A stretch of 64,000 nucleotides of DNA from Siderastrea radians (Eukaryota > Cnidaria > Anthozoa > Scleractinia > Rhizangiidae). Of the stretch, positions 11,001 through 22,475 are shown piece after piece; the first letter of the stretch is position 1, and every line of letters begins with the position of its first letter. The position numbers and the translations under genes are program-made. Below the pieces are notes generated by a model. The model was not told the DNA's origin, made no database searches, and saw only the letters and a list, made by a program, of their open reading frames with translations. The stretch spans positions 62,693,858 to 62,757,857 of the forward strand of contig OZ024889.1 in NCBI GenBank assembly GCA_964017195.1, written 5' to 3'.

Positions 11001-14000
11001 TTTGATTTGTCACTGTTACTGCTACAATGTAGCAATAATGTCTTCACTATGTTTTTAGATTACAGTAACTGCTCTAAGTTGTAGTTATTGCTAGCTGAGG
11101 AAGCACACAATAATTTTGATTTGTCACTGTTTATAATGCTGCAATGTAGGCCCAGCTAAGTATGCAAAGCATGAATGTATCAGTTTACATTTGGTGACTC
11201 TTTAATGTTACATGTGGCAAGTATTTTGTGTTAAAAATAATTCCTTTGATTCACACAAGCTGTAGTTCAGTTGCATGCGAAGAGTAAAGACGTAGGATTA
11301 TCGTTAAAGAATGATTTCAAAGTTTCAAAAATTTCTTAAGGACATTAACCCGTAATGTTGGTGAGTTTAGTCTTTGCTTTTCTTAGTTATTTTGCTTACA
11401 AACATTCAAGTTTTCATGAGCCAGATCTCTAACATGCGATCCTCGGAGTTCAGTTGTCCTCGCGTGTTGTTGAATTGCTCTTGTGCATGATAGTAATTTT
11501 GATTTATGTATTGTAATTTCAGTCGCCCTCATTACATCCTTCAAGGAAATAAATCCATTTACCGCGTATAGGCCGCACCCGCGTATAGGCCGCACCCCAA
11601 ACTTGTGACCTAATCTTGGGGAAAAAAATAATTTCTTAACTATACAAGAACAAGAATCGAGTTTTGAGTCGAGAAACTAATGAGCTTGTCGCTTGAGTGA
11701 TCTAACGAGAAATGAATCGGACAAACGGACCGAACTTGATCGCGAGCGTTATTGTTTACAGATCCAACAAGTGTGTCAAAAAATGAGGTGCAAGCGTTGC
11801 CGTTTTGTGCGATCAAATAATGACAAATGATACACCTGCGTTTAGAATTCGCTGCTCCTTTCCTCATATGGTAAATTAACCACTTTGAGTTTCTAATGTT
11901 ACGGAAATTGTTGAAATAATTCTCAATACGGCTATTTGACAAAACGCTCTAATGTAAAGTTGCTCGAAAAAAACTCAAGCTTTTCCATGTTGTTGCGTAA
12001 AACAGGCATTTCATGGGCTCAGCGTAGTGACAAGCTTTGTATCAGCGATGCTAAATTTCCGATTGTGTAAGAGTTTACACATTTACAGGTGAAACAGGAA
12101 GGCAAAACGTCTGTCGAGAGTGAGAGTTGCATCAAAAGCATCGTTGCGTTACGCATTGTGTATTTTTAACAAGGTTTCAAATTTCGCTTTTGACCTATGC
12201 AAATTAACGTGCGTAGGGGTAAAAATAAATCACCTCTTATTTATCGCTGAAGACATGACAATGTGTATTAAACTTCGAAACTGTGATATTTTATATCAGT
12301 TTCATTTATGACTTTTTCTTTTTATGACGGGTTCAGTGTATTTTTCGTGTAGTTCGGCAAAATTACAAACGCGGTTTCACGTGAACGGCATCGAAAGGGC
12401 TTCGCGGCTTGACATGCAAACTTTGTTGGACTTCATCCAATAACAAACATATTCGGAAACTAGGTACATTCATGGCAGCAGAGAGAAGCAAAATTCTTCG
12501 AAGACATGGATTAACTTGACCTCATACGATACATTCAATCTGAAAACTGTCAAGCTTTCAGTAACTTTGTTGACTCTGTGTGTGTCAGGAAATTTTGCAT
12601 ATTAATGAGCTCAAAACTCTTGTGCCCACGTATAAGCCGCACCCCAAATTTTGAACGTTTTTTTCCTTGAAAAAAGTGTGGCCTATACGCGGGTAAATAC
12701 GGTAACATGACAAAGGCTGGGTCATTTTCCTTGGGTTTTGGTGTGTGTGCAATGACAACTTTCAGGTGTTAAGAAAACTTGTGGCACAGTTCGAGTCTGG
12801 GCATCTACAGTCTCCTGCTTGTAAGCAGCCATCAGCTCATTCATGCTCAAGTACAGAATTGTATGAAGTAAATGGCACAAAAAATGCATGTTACAGAAAA
12901 AATGTTTGCTGTAACCTTTTGTGGTAAATAAGCCCGTTGTTGTTGTAGGTACAATAATACCTAACAGAAGTTTGTAGGGGGAACATATAATTGGAGGATA
13001 TCATGCCATGATCATTCTTGACTATAACTTAATATAAGCCCATGGGCCTATATTCAGGGGGAGGGGGCTTACTATCGGAGGGTTTTTGCAAATGAGATCT
13101 GGGGGACTTATGTTTAAGAAGGCTTATTTTTGGGGGTGGGGGGCTTATTATCAGAATTTTATTGTAATCTGTGTTTGTTGTCAGTTTTGTACACAGAAAC
13201 ATCAGCATGAGAATACTGGAGTGTCCCCCGAGTGACAAGCAGGGTTACGTTGATGAAGCTGATAAGTTTTACGTGGACCCCTCTTTATGGCTTACACAGC
13301 AGTTTGTAAACTCTTCAGGTCATGGAGATCAAGATCAGCTTCCCACACATATTGTCCTGTACAATGTGCTTTTACCAGTAAGTCAAAATACAACTATTTG
13401 TTGATTGAAAGTAAAGAATGCCTTAGCCTGTTCGAGGTGTTTAGATGATTTGCTAAGTAGCCATGCACAACCACATTTTGGCGGTGATCAGATAATGATG
13501 TGGAGTTACTTTTCATTAAGTATCATCTGAATCATTTTTGCCATTACAGGATATATCAACATTTTTGGACCAGTTCCATTACAAAAAGGTGAGTGAAAAC
13601 CCAACTGTGTTAAGGGAAGTCTGAGAAAATTATGCCTTTGTTTGACGGAGTTTTTTAAAAGCACTTGTCCATGTGAAGCCTTAAATAGGCCTACTCTGGG
13701 ACCCAAAGTCGCCCAAAGTCGCCCAAAGTCGCCCAAAGTCGCCTAAAGTCGCCTAAAGTCGCCTAAAGTCGCCCAAAGTCGCTCTAAGTCGCCTTAAATC
13801 CCTTGTATATAGTTTGTATATTAATAGTAAACTATGTAAAACTTAATATAGTTTATTTTCAGTGTGCTTACCAAGGCTGTTGCCTAACCAGAGCCCGCCT
13901 AACCAGAGCCCTATACAATAAAATGCCCAAGGAATCATCCTGGGGCCCCTAAGTTTCTTGTTGTGACACTTACTAACTCACAGGTTTCACTTAATGCCTT

Positions 14001-16199
14001 ACTTTTTGGCCTGTAACCAATTCGGCAGCAACCTTGCTTGCTAGCTGTTGTTAAGGTCATTGTTACATGTTTATGTACTACTAATGTCTTTAGTGTGCGG
14101 GTCCATACCAACATCACAAGAGGTCATTAGAGATTCCAAGGGGGGTGGGGGCAGTGGAGGCTCTTGAAAGCCACCAAACTAGAATTTCCAGAAGGGTGGG
14201 GTGGAATAGGGGGTTGGTGGAGCATTCAAACTAAAACATTTTCATGGGGATAGTATGGATATTTTCTGTAACAATGTATTATGGTGTACCATGATGATTC
14301 CCATGTATATGTATACCACAACTGTACTTAGGTTCATCTTGGCATTTCCAATTAAGTCACTGAAGGTTACCTAAAATTGCCTAAAGTCGCTCAAAATCGC
14401 CCAAAGTCGCCCAAAATCGCCCGTAATTTTGGACAAAATAAGCTAAAATCGCCTAAAGTCGCCTTAAGTCGCCCAAAGTTACGGCGACTTTGGGTCCCAG
14501 AGTAGGCCTCTTAAATATACTGTAAAATATATAATTTTACTGAGCAAATCCAAAAACCACGAACTTTTTACACACAGTTTAAAATGGATGTAGCAAAAAT
14601 ATTTGCAAAAAATAGTTGCCCCTATCAAGGTCAGTTTGTTGACTTTGCAATCAGCACACTACAAGAATTTAACTGCTGAAAGCATTACAGAAAAGAATTG
14701 TCTGAAGGTACTCCAATATTATTTACTGGTTAACATGTTTTATGTCTGCGTGTTGTTTCACCTGTATTTTGATTGATATACTCAAATAAAAAACAAAAAT
14801 GTTACAATTCCAATTGAATGCAACTTCCTGAAAATTGCAGAAATTAGTCCTCAGCAAGAAAAACCAGTTTTCCCAATCACAAAAATTAGTTTCCACAAAA
14901 CACATTAACAAATCACCCATCTGAAAAATTAAACTCCTGCAAAAAATTAGTGCTACACAGTATTTGTCAATTTTCAAAGTCAAATAAAAGTGTACATTTT
15001 TAATACTGCAAGGTAATTTCATCTCAATCAAAATAAAATACAGCCTTGGAGGTTACCACAGAGATACTTTGATACACTTTCACAGGGTTAAAACTTGGCG
15101 GTCGCACGGTCGCCCGTGGCGATTACAAACTGTCCAGGGCCACTAAAAGTTGAGGTTTGATCGCCCGAAGGGCGACTACGATTTGAGAAATACGAAAAGA
15201 ATAATAACAATAAAATAAAATGTTTTTCCTTGGAGTACCTTTCTTTTCTTTCCTTTCCTTCCTCAACTCTAAGTTCATCAATTGTAGTAAAAGGTTCGTT
15301 CTAAAGTGCAAAATTCAAACCGTTCGTGATCGAGTTTTTAATTTAGATCGCTCCGATTTGTAGACGCCATTTTGATTTTATTGACACGATCGTGAGATGT
15401 AGTACGTTTTCAAACATGAATATCGGCAAAATCGCTCAACAGTGCTCAATGTAATAGACTTACTTTTCACCTGAATTCAAAAGCATTCGAAAAAACTGAG
15501 GATCGTGATACTGTAGTTTATAGATGTTGAGAAGATCGTTTTGTCCATATTAGGAAAAAAATGGTCGTTTTTCTTTGGGAGTTTATGGACCAAGTCAGAA
15601 CCTATAGGTGAAAAAAGGGCAGGGAAGAACGAGACGAATGATTCCCAACACGGACCGAACAAAGTTTTTGTTATTATAACAATTTAGCCAATTTCTCGAC
15701 AGTACACTGGCAAATGTGAGCTTTCAAGACAAAGTTAAGATCAAGCAAATTTCCTTTTGGCGTGTCAGTCGAACACCCTACTAAAAAACACGGGCCGAAA
15801 CATCCGTGAGGCGTTTATTGGAGTAAAAATGGTTCAAAATTTTTTTGTGTTAGTAGAGGAAATTTGAGGGCCACTTTATTTTGGCCTGGGCCACTAAGAA
15901 TTCAGGGATACTGGCCCGAGTGGCGACCAAGCACTGAAGTTAATTTTTAGCCCTGCTTTCAATTATTTGATAATTCAAAGTTTAAAGGACACAGTCACCA
16001 AAGTTGACACCTACTTGCCGGTGATGTCTTGATGCCTTAATTCTGTTTACACTTCCTGGTGCAAACGAGGGTACATGGATTATAAATGACAAACAGCCTG
16101 TTTGTTTTGTTTCAGTGTGCAACATTTTTCCACACCCATTTTCCAGAGGGCCGTATTGGATCACAAGTATTGGTCTACAGTCAAGAAAAAACACCATAG
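6317..16199 (+). CDS. PIGB: GPI mannosyltransferase 3 (PIG-B), six exons
   Basis: ER membrane mannosyltransferase that adds the third mannose to the GPI-anchor precursor (GT22 family). Coding exons: 6317-7212, 7613-7741, 10006-10338, 13185-13377, 13550-13588 and 16116-16199. All junctions are GT-AG and phases agree, giving 557 aa plus stop, close to the vertebrate length of about 554. Hallmarks are PDEFWQ at residues 70-75 (luminal acidic loop of the family), TWEW shortly after, and HKEFRF at 346-351, which is assembled across the exon 2/3 junction. Exon 4 carries ILECPPSD...DEADKFYVDP and exon 6 carries FFHTHFPEGRIGSQVLVY, both typical of PIG-B. Exon 5 is only 39 nt. The introns are packed with transposon-derived inverted repeats. 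The gene is convergent with the CKS copy downstream. Confidence 0.95.
7801..7944. repeat. Tandem duplication, two 72 bp units
   Basis: The unit TGAATAGT.GTGGATATTG.CCAAGCCATGCAGCAGCGAGG occurs at 7801 and again at 7873 with few differences. It lies in PIGB intron 2, just after the exon 2 donor. Confidence 0.8.
7965..8275. repeat. (TAA)n microsatellite joined to a probable LINE/SINE 3' tail
   Basis: A pure TAA array at 7965-8014 and a shorter one at 8033-8050 are followed by CTTTATTTACATGTCTCATC and about 220 bp of AT-rich unique sequence. Microsatellite plus TTTATTTA junctions recur near 22800 and 61495, as expected for antisense 3' ends of non-LTR elements. The family is not identified. Confidence 0.4.
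8261..8432. mobile_element. MITE with ~20 bp terminal inverted repeats
   Basis: TATACCAAACCAGTGGATAG at 8262-8281 is the inverse of CTATCCACTGGTTTGGTATG at 8412-8431. It is 172 bp with no coding capacity, in PIGB intron 2. Confidence 0.7.
8916..9963. mobile_element. Non-autonomous DNA transposon with ~200 bp inverted ends and 9 bp target duplication
   Basis: The left end GGGGAGAGTTGAAAACACTG is mirrored by the right end, which finishes TCAGTGTTTTTAACTCTCCC. Similarity continues inward for about 200 bp through CCGCGGACTACCC and CAAATTTACTTTTA. GCCACTACT flanks both sides (8907-8915 and 9964-9972). The element ends 42 bp before PIGB exon 3. Confidence 0.85.
10919..11148. repeat. Tandem duplication, two ~115 bp units
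   Basis: AATAATGTCTTCACTATG starts at 10919 and again at 11034, and both copies run through AGATTACAGTAACTGCTC and GCTGAGGAAGCAC with few mismatches. It lies in PIGB intron 3. Confidence 0.8.
11559..12705. mobile_element. Inverted-repeat DNA transposon, TTACCG...TATAGGCCGCAC ends
   Basis: The left end TTACCGCGTATAGGCCGCAC is mirrored by GTGTGGCCTATACGCGGG and TAAATACGGTAA at 12676-12705. A second partial copy of the end is nested at each side (GTATAGGCCGCACCCC, GTATAAGCCGCACCCC). The left terminus lacks the TATTTACCC stretch found on the right, a small internal deletion. I see no transposase. Confidence 0.75.
13022..13160. repeat. G-rich GGGGGGCTTATT repeat
   Basis: GGGGGAGGGGGCTTACT and GGGGGTGGGGGGCTTATT recur within 100 bp directly before PIGB exon 4 (acceptor at 13184). 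It is a degenerate short repeat, and the minus-strand frame across it is not coding. Confidence 0.4.
13688..14509. mobile_element. hAT-like non-autonomous element with 10 bp subterminal repeats
   Basis: The ends GGCCTACTCTGGGACCC and GGGTCCCAGAGTAGGCC are inverted. Immediately inside both ends lie arrays of a 10 bp unit (CGCCCAAAGT and its variants). CTTAAATA flanks it on the left (13680-13687) and one base off on the right (14510-14517), compatible with an 8 bp hAT target duplication. The same family recurs at 58159-61331. It lies in PIGB intron 5. Confidence 0.85.
15084..15954. mobile_element. Probable inverted-repeat element, GGTCGC/GGCCACT ends
   Basis: The left end AGGGTTAAAACTTGGCGGTCGC is loosely mirrored by a right end reading GGCGACCAAGCACTG, then TAATTTTTAGCCCT. 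GGGCCACTAA occurs just inside both. The inverted repeats are diverged. It lies in the last intron of PIGB. Confidence 0.5.
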
Positions 16200-17926
16200 A
16201 TGCAAGACAACCTAGGACTTATGGCATGCAAAGAGACTTACAGTTAATAGCAACTTCTCTCTGATTTGGCAACCTAGAGTTTTTAGTACTTATTGAGGAT
16301 GACTTGTCAGCAAAATAGTGCAAAATAATGTCAATTCACAGAGACCTTTGTTACTTAGTACTCATTAAAACACATCTTACAAATTATGTATCACTGGATT
16401 TGTGCCCAAATCTCTGACAACCTAACCTGCATGCAGATGCCTCCTACTTCGTTCGCCTCACACAAAACAGTTCACCAAACATGCAACAAGAAAGTCATGT
16501 TCTCTGGAAATATCTCTATTCAAGTCAGTAACTGTTCAAAGAACTTTCCTTTACAGCTACCTCCCTATGGAATGGACTGAAGTTGAATCTGGGATGATGC
16601 CTGATATACCTAGTCTATTCTGTGGCTCTTTTGTGAGTGGAATTATTAAAGGGGCTCTGTCACCTATATTAGGATTACTTCAAAAAGCTAAAAGGCATAT
16701 TGCACCCCCCCCCCCCACAAAAAAAATGTTTCAAATTACTCGACCACATTTCTAAAACTGAAATTAAGAATGTTTGGCTCCAGACGGGTAGGATAGAAAT
16801 GGATTGCAACTTGAAAATATTAGACTAATGTTAACTCCAAGTTTTTCTCTTGTTTCTTTGAAGAATTGCCAGAAACTGATTATGGTCTGAGAAAATAATT
16901 CAATTTCTTACTCTTGATGTTCTAGCAGCATTTCGTGTATGGGAAAGGGTATTCAATTTGAATTTCAATACATTTTTCACACAAAAAAATAACCAATATC
17001 AACATGTATGTTCTCCTGACTGTTCTTCATATATTTCTTATTGCACTAGTTGGGAGAATTTAATTAAACATCCGAACATTTTATTGTTAGAGGTCAGTTC
17101 CCTTGTTTCCATGACCTGTATGTTTGATGAAGTAGTGATATTGTAAGGAGAAATTAGATGCTTGTCACTGTTGGGACTTAAAGGGTTAAGTCTACTGGTC
17201 TAATGTAATGTTGTTGAATGTTCCATACAAAGTCAGTATGTTCTGGTTCTATTCATTGTGTTCTCTGTGACAAACCTGGGGACTTGGTATAATATGATGA
17301 GCTAACCTAAAACTGTGTAATTGTCACCGTCTTCAAGACACTTCAAGTATTAACTTTTGAATGAATTTTTGTAATATTTGTATATTTATTTCTAGCAAAT
17401 TAATTCTATGTAGGAAGCATTTTAATACTACAGGATGTTGGAATAATGTTGCAGCTTTGCCCCAGTCATTGCAATAAGTAAAGGATGGGTCAACTGTTCA
17501 TCGCCAGATAAATAAAAAACCTCACAAAATTGACATTTGTTGGAAACTTTGTATTTACTGCAAGTTCTTTAAGATGATATAAATTTTTAAAGCAAATTAT
17601 TTACAAAATAATAATATTGATGTGTGCCATCAGTTGGAAATAAAAATAGAATTAAGCTGTCAACTGTCTCAACTAATATTTACACTGAATGACAATGAAA
17701 AGATGTTTGAGAAAATGGTCAACACTGCCATATCTTAACTTCTGCAAAGCAATCCAATCAAAAACAAAGGTTGATTGAATTGTAGTTTGTTCATTTCTGG
17801 AAATAAAATGTACAGCCAATGCTTCTTTTTCCATTGTGAATTTCAAGAATAACGTGCTTGGACATCTTTTCCTTGATTCTGTATTCCAGGTCTCATTCAG
17901 AAATAATTTATTGTCCTATTTCTCTC
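16200..17926. other. Intergenic region between convergent PIGB and CKS-A
   Basis: No gene seen. A C-homopolymer sits near 16708. About 16960-17190 resembles 27200-27390 in content and order (TCTCCT..CTG..CTTCATA.ATTTCTT, then TTGTCACTG.TGGGACTTAA.GGGTTAA), so it is probably one copy of a dispersed repeat. Confidence 0.45.
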
Positions 17927-20338
17927 TCAGTTAGCAATCTTTCTCTTGAATAAGAGTACATGTGGTTCTAAAAAGAGAGGAAACAAGTAACATTATTATA
18001 TTGCAGAAGTAAATTGTACTTTATTGAATGATTAAAACAACAGATAACAGTTTCATCCTAGCCTGCAAGCATGCTCACCTGGTTTGGTTTTCACGACTCA
18101 GTTCCAGAGCTACTTAAGGGGTGGCAAGCAATGCAAGCTGGCAAGAACGAAAGCAGCCTGCATAACAAGCATTTCTATAGGCTTTCACACGTTTGAAGCA
18201 TTTTGTGCTTTTTGGCCATGCAAAAATTTCGGTGAGAGAAAAAAGAATAGAGGAGGGGATAGGGGAGAGAAGTGAAAAATGTGTCAAATGTGCATAGAAG
18301 CCTAGGGATGTGCTTGCTAGGCAGGCTAGAAGAAAAGCAACTTTTCATTTTTCACTACCCTATTCTCTTTGCAGGCTCCTTAAGGCTGGTTTTCACTTGC
18401 AGTGGAGTCTGAGTCATCAAAGAGCACTTACAATATAGTGAAAATCAAACAACGGAGTGGTAAAGGGGACAGAATCAGAGTCGCAAGAATCAAAATGCTT
18501 CCATTTTCTTCTGATTACGCTTATGACTCCATCATGCAGTATATATAGTGAAAACCAGATTGTCAGAGTTGTAAGCAGAAGTGGAAGAATAAACCAATCA
18601 CAAGGCTTGTCCTCAGGCTCTGTGATTGGTTTGTTGCTCCGCTTCTGCATACGACTCCGGCAAACCTGTTTTCACTAGATCATAAGCGATGGAAGTGGAA
18701 GCGCAATAGGAAACTCTGCTTACAACTCTGTTGCTTGATTTTCACTAGATCATAATGCTCTACGCTTTTGATTACGACTCCGACTCCGTTGCTAGTAAAA
18801 ACCAGCCTTTATAATAACAGCTTCACCCCAAAATACAACTAAGTGAGCCCTCTATCAGGTTGTTTAATTCCTTATGCCATGCATGCACTGCATTTGGTTT
18901 CAATAAGGGTCTGTTCACTCTAGCCCTTGCATCATTATTGAGTTGCCTGTGTAAACTGGATAACACTTATAATAAAGGCAAGAACAAGCAGAATTTTTGC
19001 ACACGTAATGCGCCGATAAATTTGAAACATCAACATCCCCCCAGGCATTTGACTGTGCATCGTGACTGGGGAGGGAGGAATTTGAACATTGCATTGGAAG
19101 GGTGGGGAATTTGAACCTGATTTATCTGTTGTTCTGATGTAATACGCCTGTGAGTTTTTTCAGTTTTTGCAGGGATTTACAAGATAGACTTTCACCTTTG
19201 TTAGAGAATAACTCTTTCAAAAGGGTCTTTAGAAGAAGTTTGAAGGTGTCATTACGGCATATCTCTCTCTGAAAGGTGTGTAAAGTGTTTGATTGAAGAC
19301 GAAATTTGTCTTTGAGGAGAGGTAGTTCAGTACTAATTCGTGGGGCATTTGAACGGCTTTTTTACCCCCAGGGGAGGGAATTTGAACAAGCCAATCTTCA
19401 AAAGATCAATGCCGGGGGGGAGGAGGATGTTGAACTTTCGAATTGATCAACGCATAAAGAATCTTGTGCTTAGTACATCGTATTGGGCCATTCCATTTAA
19501 TGTCCGCACCCCCCCTATTGAGGGTCAGGGAAATCCTAGGGGGAGGGAGGGGGTTTTAAAAGTCATTTCTGAAGGGGTAGCTATTTCTAGCTTTTTCTGA
19601 AGGGGGAAATGTGTTGGCACTTTGATCCTTTTTTTCCTAAGGGGTAAAATTTGTAATTAACCCTCAATAGGGGGGTGCGGACATTAAATGGAATGGCCCA
19701 TAGTATGTGTAAGCAAATTGCCTTTTAATCAGTCAGGCCCTTGGGTCAACTTATTATTACGGTGTTGCACTAAAAACTTGCTTACCTGGAGTGTGCCGCA
19801 TGTAGTTTACCCAGCCTTGAGACATCTGAACGCCTAAGCCTCTCCATTCGTCCTCTTTCATAAGCCGATTAGGAACTTTTTTGGCGATCTCCTTTGGTAA
19901 AATTACGTGCCTTGAATGTGTGGGAAAGAAAGACTTATTGATCGCGTTATAAAATAGCTCACGAACTTGAATTAGGTATTGAAGAATGATCTTTCTTTAT
20001 TAAAGGAACGAAAGTACCTTCGATAAACAACCCGTGTTCCCTCAAAGCAAGGCTTACTGTTAACCGGACGTAGTTTGCTTTTAGTTGTAGCATGCTTTAG
20101 AACGCGGAAAAAACCCATGCATTTTTATTTAAGAGACACACTTTATCTCTCTCGTTCCGATATAGCAAGAAAGATTAAAGTATCATTTGTGGAAGACAAG
20201 ATTACACAAGCAAACTCCGTAAACTGCAACGTTCGGACGTTTTATAGCTAACCAACAAATTCAAAGCCCTTACCTGTATTCGAATTCCTTTTCATCATCG
20301 GGATATTTCGCTCCGTAGTAGATATCTTTCGCCGACAT
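17927..20338 (-). CDS. Divergent cyclin-dependent kinase regulatory subunit (CKS-A), three exons
   Basis: Small CDK-binding adaptor of the CKS1/CKS2 family, which docks phosphorylated substrates to CDK1/2. Exons on the minus strand: 20274-20338, 19786-19910 and 17927-17967, all GT-AG with matching phases, giving 76 aa. Conserved blocks are KDIYYGAKY near the start, [33 protein letters not shown] and, in exon 3, [13 protein letters not shown]. Compared with the canonical copy at 25566-32753 it has a short insertion before EFEYR, lacks one residue in the VPNRLM segment, and has FKR in place of FRR. These suggest relaxed or altered constraint. The frame stays open upstream of the start for 142 codons, but MSAKDIYY aligns with known CKS starts. 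A possible AATAAA signal lies at 17907-17912. Confidence 0.9.
18383..18808. mobile_element. Harbinger-type MITE, TTA target duplication
   Basis: AGGCTGGTTTTCACT at the left end is mirrored by AGTAAAAACCAGCCT at the right end. TTA flanks both sides (18380-18382, 18809-18811). It lies in intron 2 of CKS-A. Internal TTTTCACTAGATCATAA copies at about 18670 and 18736 show further repeat structure. Confidence 0.75.
19484..19700. mobile_element. Palindromic MITE, 217 bp
   Basis: TGGGCCATTCCATTTAATGT at the left end is mirrored exactly by ACATTAAATGGAATGGCCCA at the right end. The arms continue through CCGCACCCCCCCTATTGAGGGT. It lies in CKS-A intron 2, next to G-rich GGGGAGGGAATTTGAAC repeats at about 19065-19115 and 19330-19400. 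Confidence 0.8.
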
Positions 20339-21323
20339 TCTGAAGCCAAAATTTATAGTAAAAAGCAATAAAAGAAGAACGAGCAACGACGATAAAGCTG
20401 AAGCAAGTTGATAGAACGAAACCCTCGTGGCGACAGTTGCAACAAGTGAAAGTTGAAAATTATGAATTGCAGCGCGTATGCTCCGATTGGTTGAAATAAA
20501 AACGAACGCGAATTCTAATTGGCTTATACCTCTTAGCCCCAGTCTCCACCGGGCTTCAAAGCGCCTGTAACGCCTGACTGCAAATAGCCTGTGGTGTGTT
20601 CGGCGGCCTTTCGATAAGGCAAAATACGATGCAATCGGACAGAAATTTATAAAAGGTAGGCGCTTCAAGGGTGGCTTTTGGCAAGTCGTTTTGAGTAAAC
20701 TCCATAACTGGAAACCCCATCTATGATTGTGCCGGGGGGAGGGATAAAGGAAGTCTCTTTCCATACGCCCAAGCGTTGAAATCTGTTTTGCCGTTTTAAA
20801 TGTCCGACGAACGAGACCTCCGTTAGCAGAGATACCTTATCATAGGAAATTAACGCGAATTCTTGGCAACTACAAAACCATAGCTTTCCTACATTTATGC
20901 AGAATTTAACGCACATTGTCTGTAAAGAAAGTTTGGGCTCTGCCTCGGTGTAAGAACCCGTGAAACTCACGGATGACGTAAAACAAACGAAACTACACAT
21001 TTTGAACAATACCGTACAGCAAAACAAAAGCTAACAAACAAAGAAAATCTTGTCAGGTTCTTACACCGAGGTAAACCCAAAATTTACCCCACACACCTGT
21101 AGATCTGTTTTGTTCGTGATTTTTAAATTCAGCCATGAAATAAATTTGTTCCAGTTGTGACCACAAAGTGTTTCTTTGTGATAATCGTGTTAATTTCCCT
21201 CATTTTGAAATTTTAACCCCTCTTTCGCATTAATTACCTTTATTGGCGAGTAATTTTCCCTTTAATTTGCATTAATTTGAGTCACGTTTATTTCAAATAC
21301 CTTAATTAACACAAGTGTTAATT
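20339..21323. promoter_or_regulatory. Upstream region of CKS-A
   Basis: Presumed promoter and 5' UTR of the minus-strand CKS-A gene. ATTGGTTGA near 20484 and AATTGGCTT near 20517 are CCAAT-like boxes, as often seen in cell-cycle promoters. The continuing open frame here is not supported as protein. Confidence 0.35.
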
Positions 21324-22475
21324 GGGCAATTCCAGAAAATGTCCATACCATACCACGGACGGCTTCCATATTTTAACTCCCCCCTGCCTTCGGAATTTCC
21401 AAAATGCGTTCTACCCCCATCCCCTCGGATTTCCATAATCGTAAACCCCCCCTCCCGTTCGGATTTTCCATTTTTTTGTCAAACCCTTCGGAATTACCTG
21501 CAGGGTTGGCTAATATGCCCAATTTGGCTTATTGTACAGAAAATTATTTCAAATGACTCCTGGTACAGCTGGTTATAGAGGGAGTTATTATGATTCCGGA
21601 AATTCTGGAATGAAAATTTAAAAAAATTTAAAGTTTTCTCCTTACCGCTGTTCAACAGATGCAACCTACATTAACTTTACATTGCCCTAAACTGGTACAG
21701 AACATTAAAATAAGAATATCGTGTGATGTACGTGTGACACTCGGAAGATATTACGATCAAGTGTATTTTCGTTTCCGCCATCTTGAATTTGAGCCATCAG
21801 GGTCAGCAGTCGCTCCCAATCCCACAAGCTTCAAAATACACGTATTGAGGAAATATTGAAGTCCTACAAAAATTCAAAAAATCTTTTGGATGTATTTATA
21901 CAGAAACTGCCTTCAAAGATATACAAAATGTGTAGCATTTCTGGAATTAAACGGCATCAAAAAAGAGTTGTCTAGTCTCATAATGGGCCATTTCCCAAAT
22001 GCGAGTTTTCGCTGTTCATGCGACGGGAGTGCAAGAAATGTACAAGCGGTGAGAAACATAGATTTTTCATATTTTATTAATCTGATAAGAAATTCATCAA
22101 CGTTAAGGCCTCTGGAGTTTGATGTACAGCCCACGTTTTGTCGGTTTTCTTCTGCAAATGAACACGAGCACATGTCTGATCGATCGATGCTTGTCTTGTA
22201 TCCTCCTTCTGCGGTAGTCAGTAGTGTCATCAGTTCGTGCTTTATTTGCGAACTGATTTTAAAAGTCCATAAAATTAGCTTTTTCAAGGAATACACTCTT
22301 GTCTGTCTCCCGTGGAAATCCCAGATCTAGAAACCCCCCCATGCCTTCGGAATTCCAATCATAAAAATTAGTATCCCCCCATGCCTTCAGATTTCCAGTT
22401 CAAAGAACCCCCCCTTGCCCTTGGAATTCCGAAAGGCCGTCCGTGGTATGGTATGGATATTTTCTGGAACCGCCC
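21324..22475. mobile_element. Inverted-repeat element, ~1.15 kb
   Basis: The left end GGGCAATTCCAGAAAATGTCC with ATACCATACCACGGACGG is mirrored by the right end CCGTCCGTGGTATGGTATGG, which continues to ATATTTTCTGGAACCGCCC. Several CCCCCCATGCCTTCGGA.TTCC segments form subterminal repeats on both sides. No intact transposase. Confidence 0.8.

Noticed and set aside
20270..20764. 164-codon minus frame covering the CKS-A start
   Set aside because: Only the last 22 codons are CKS exon 1. The upstream extension has no similarity, and the family starts at the internal MSAKDIYY.
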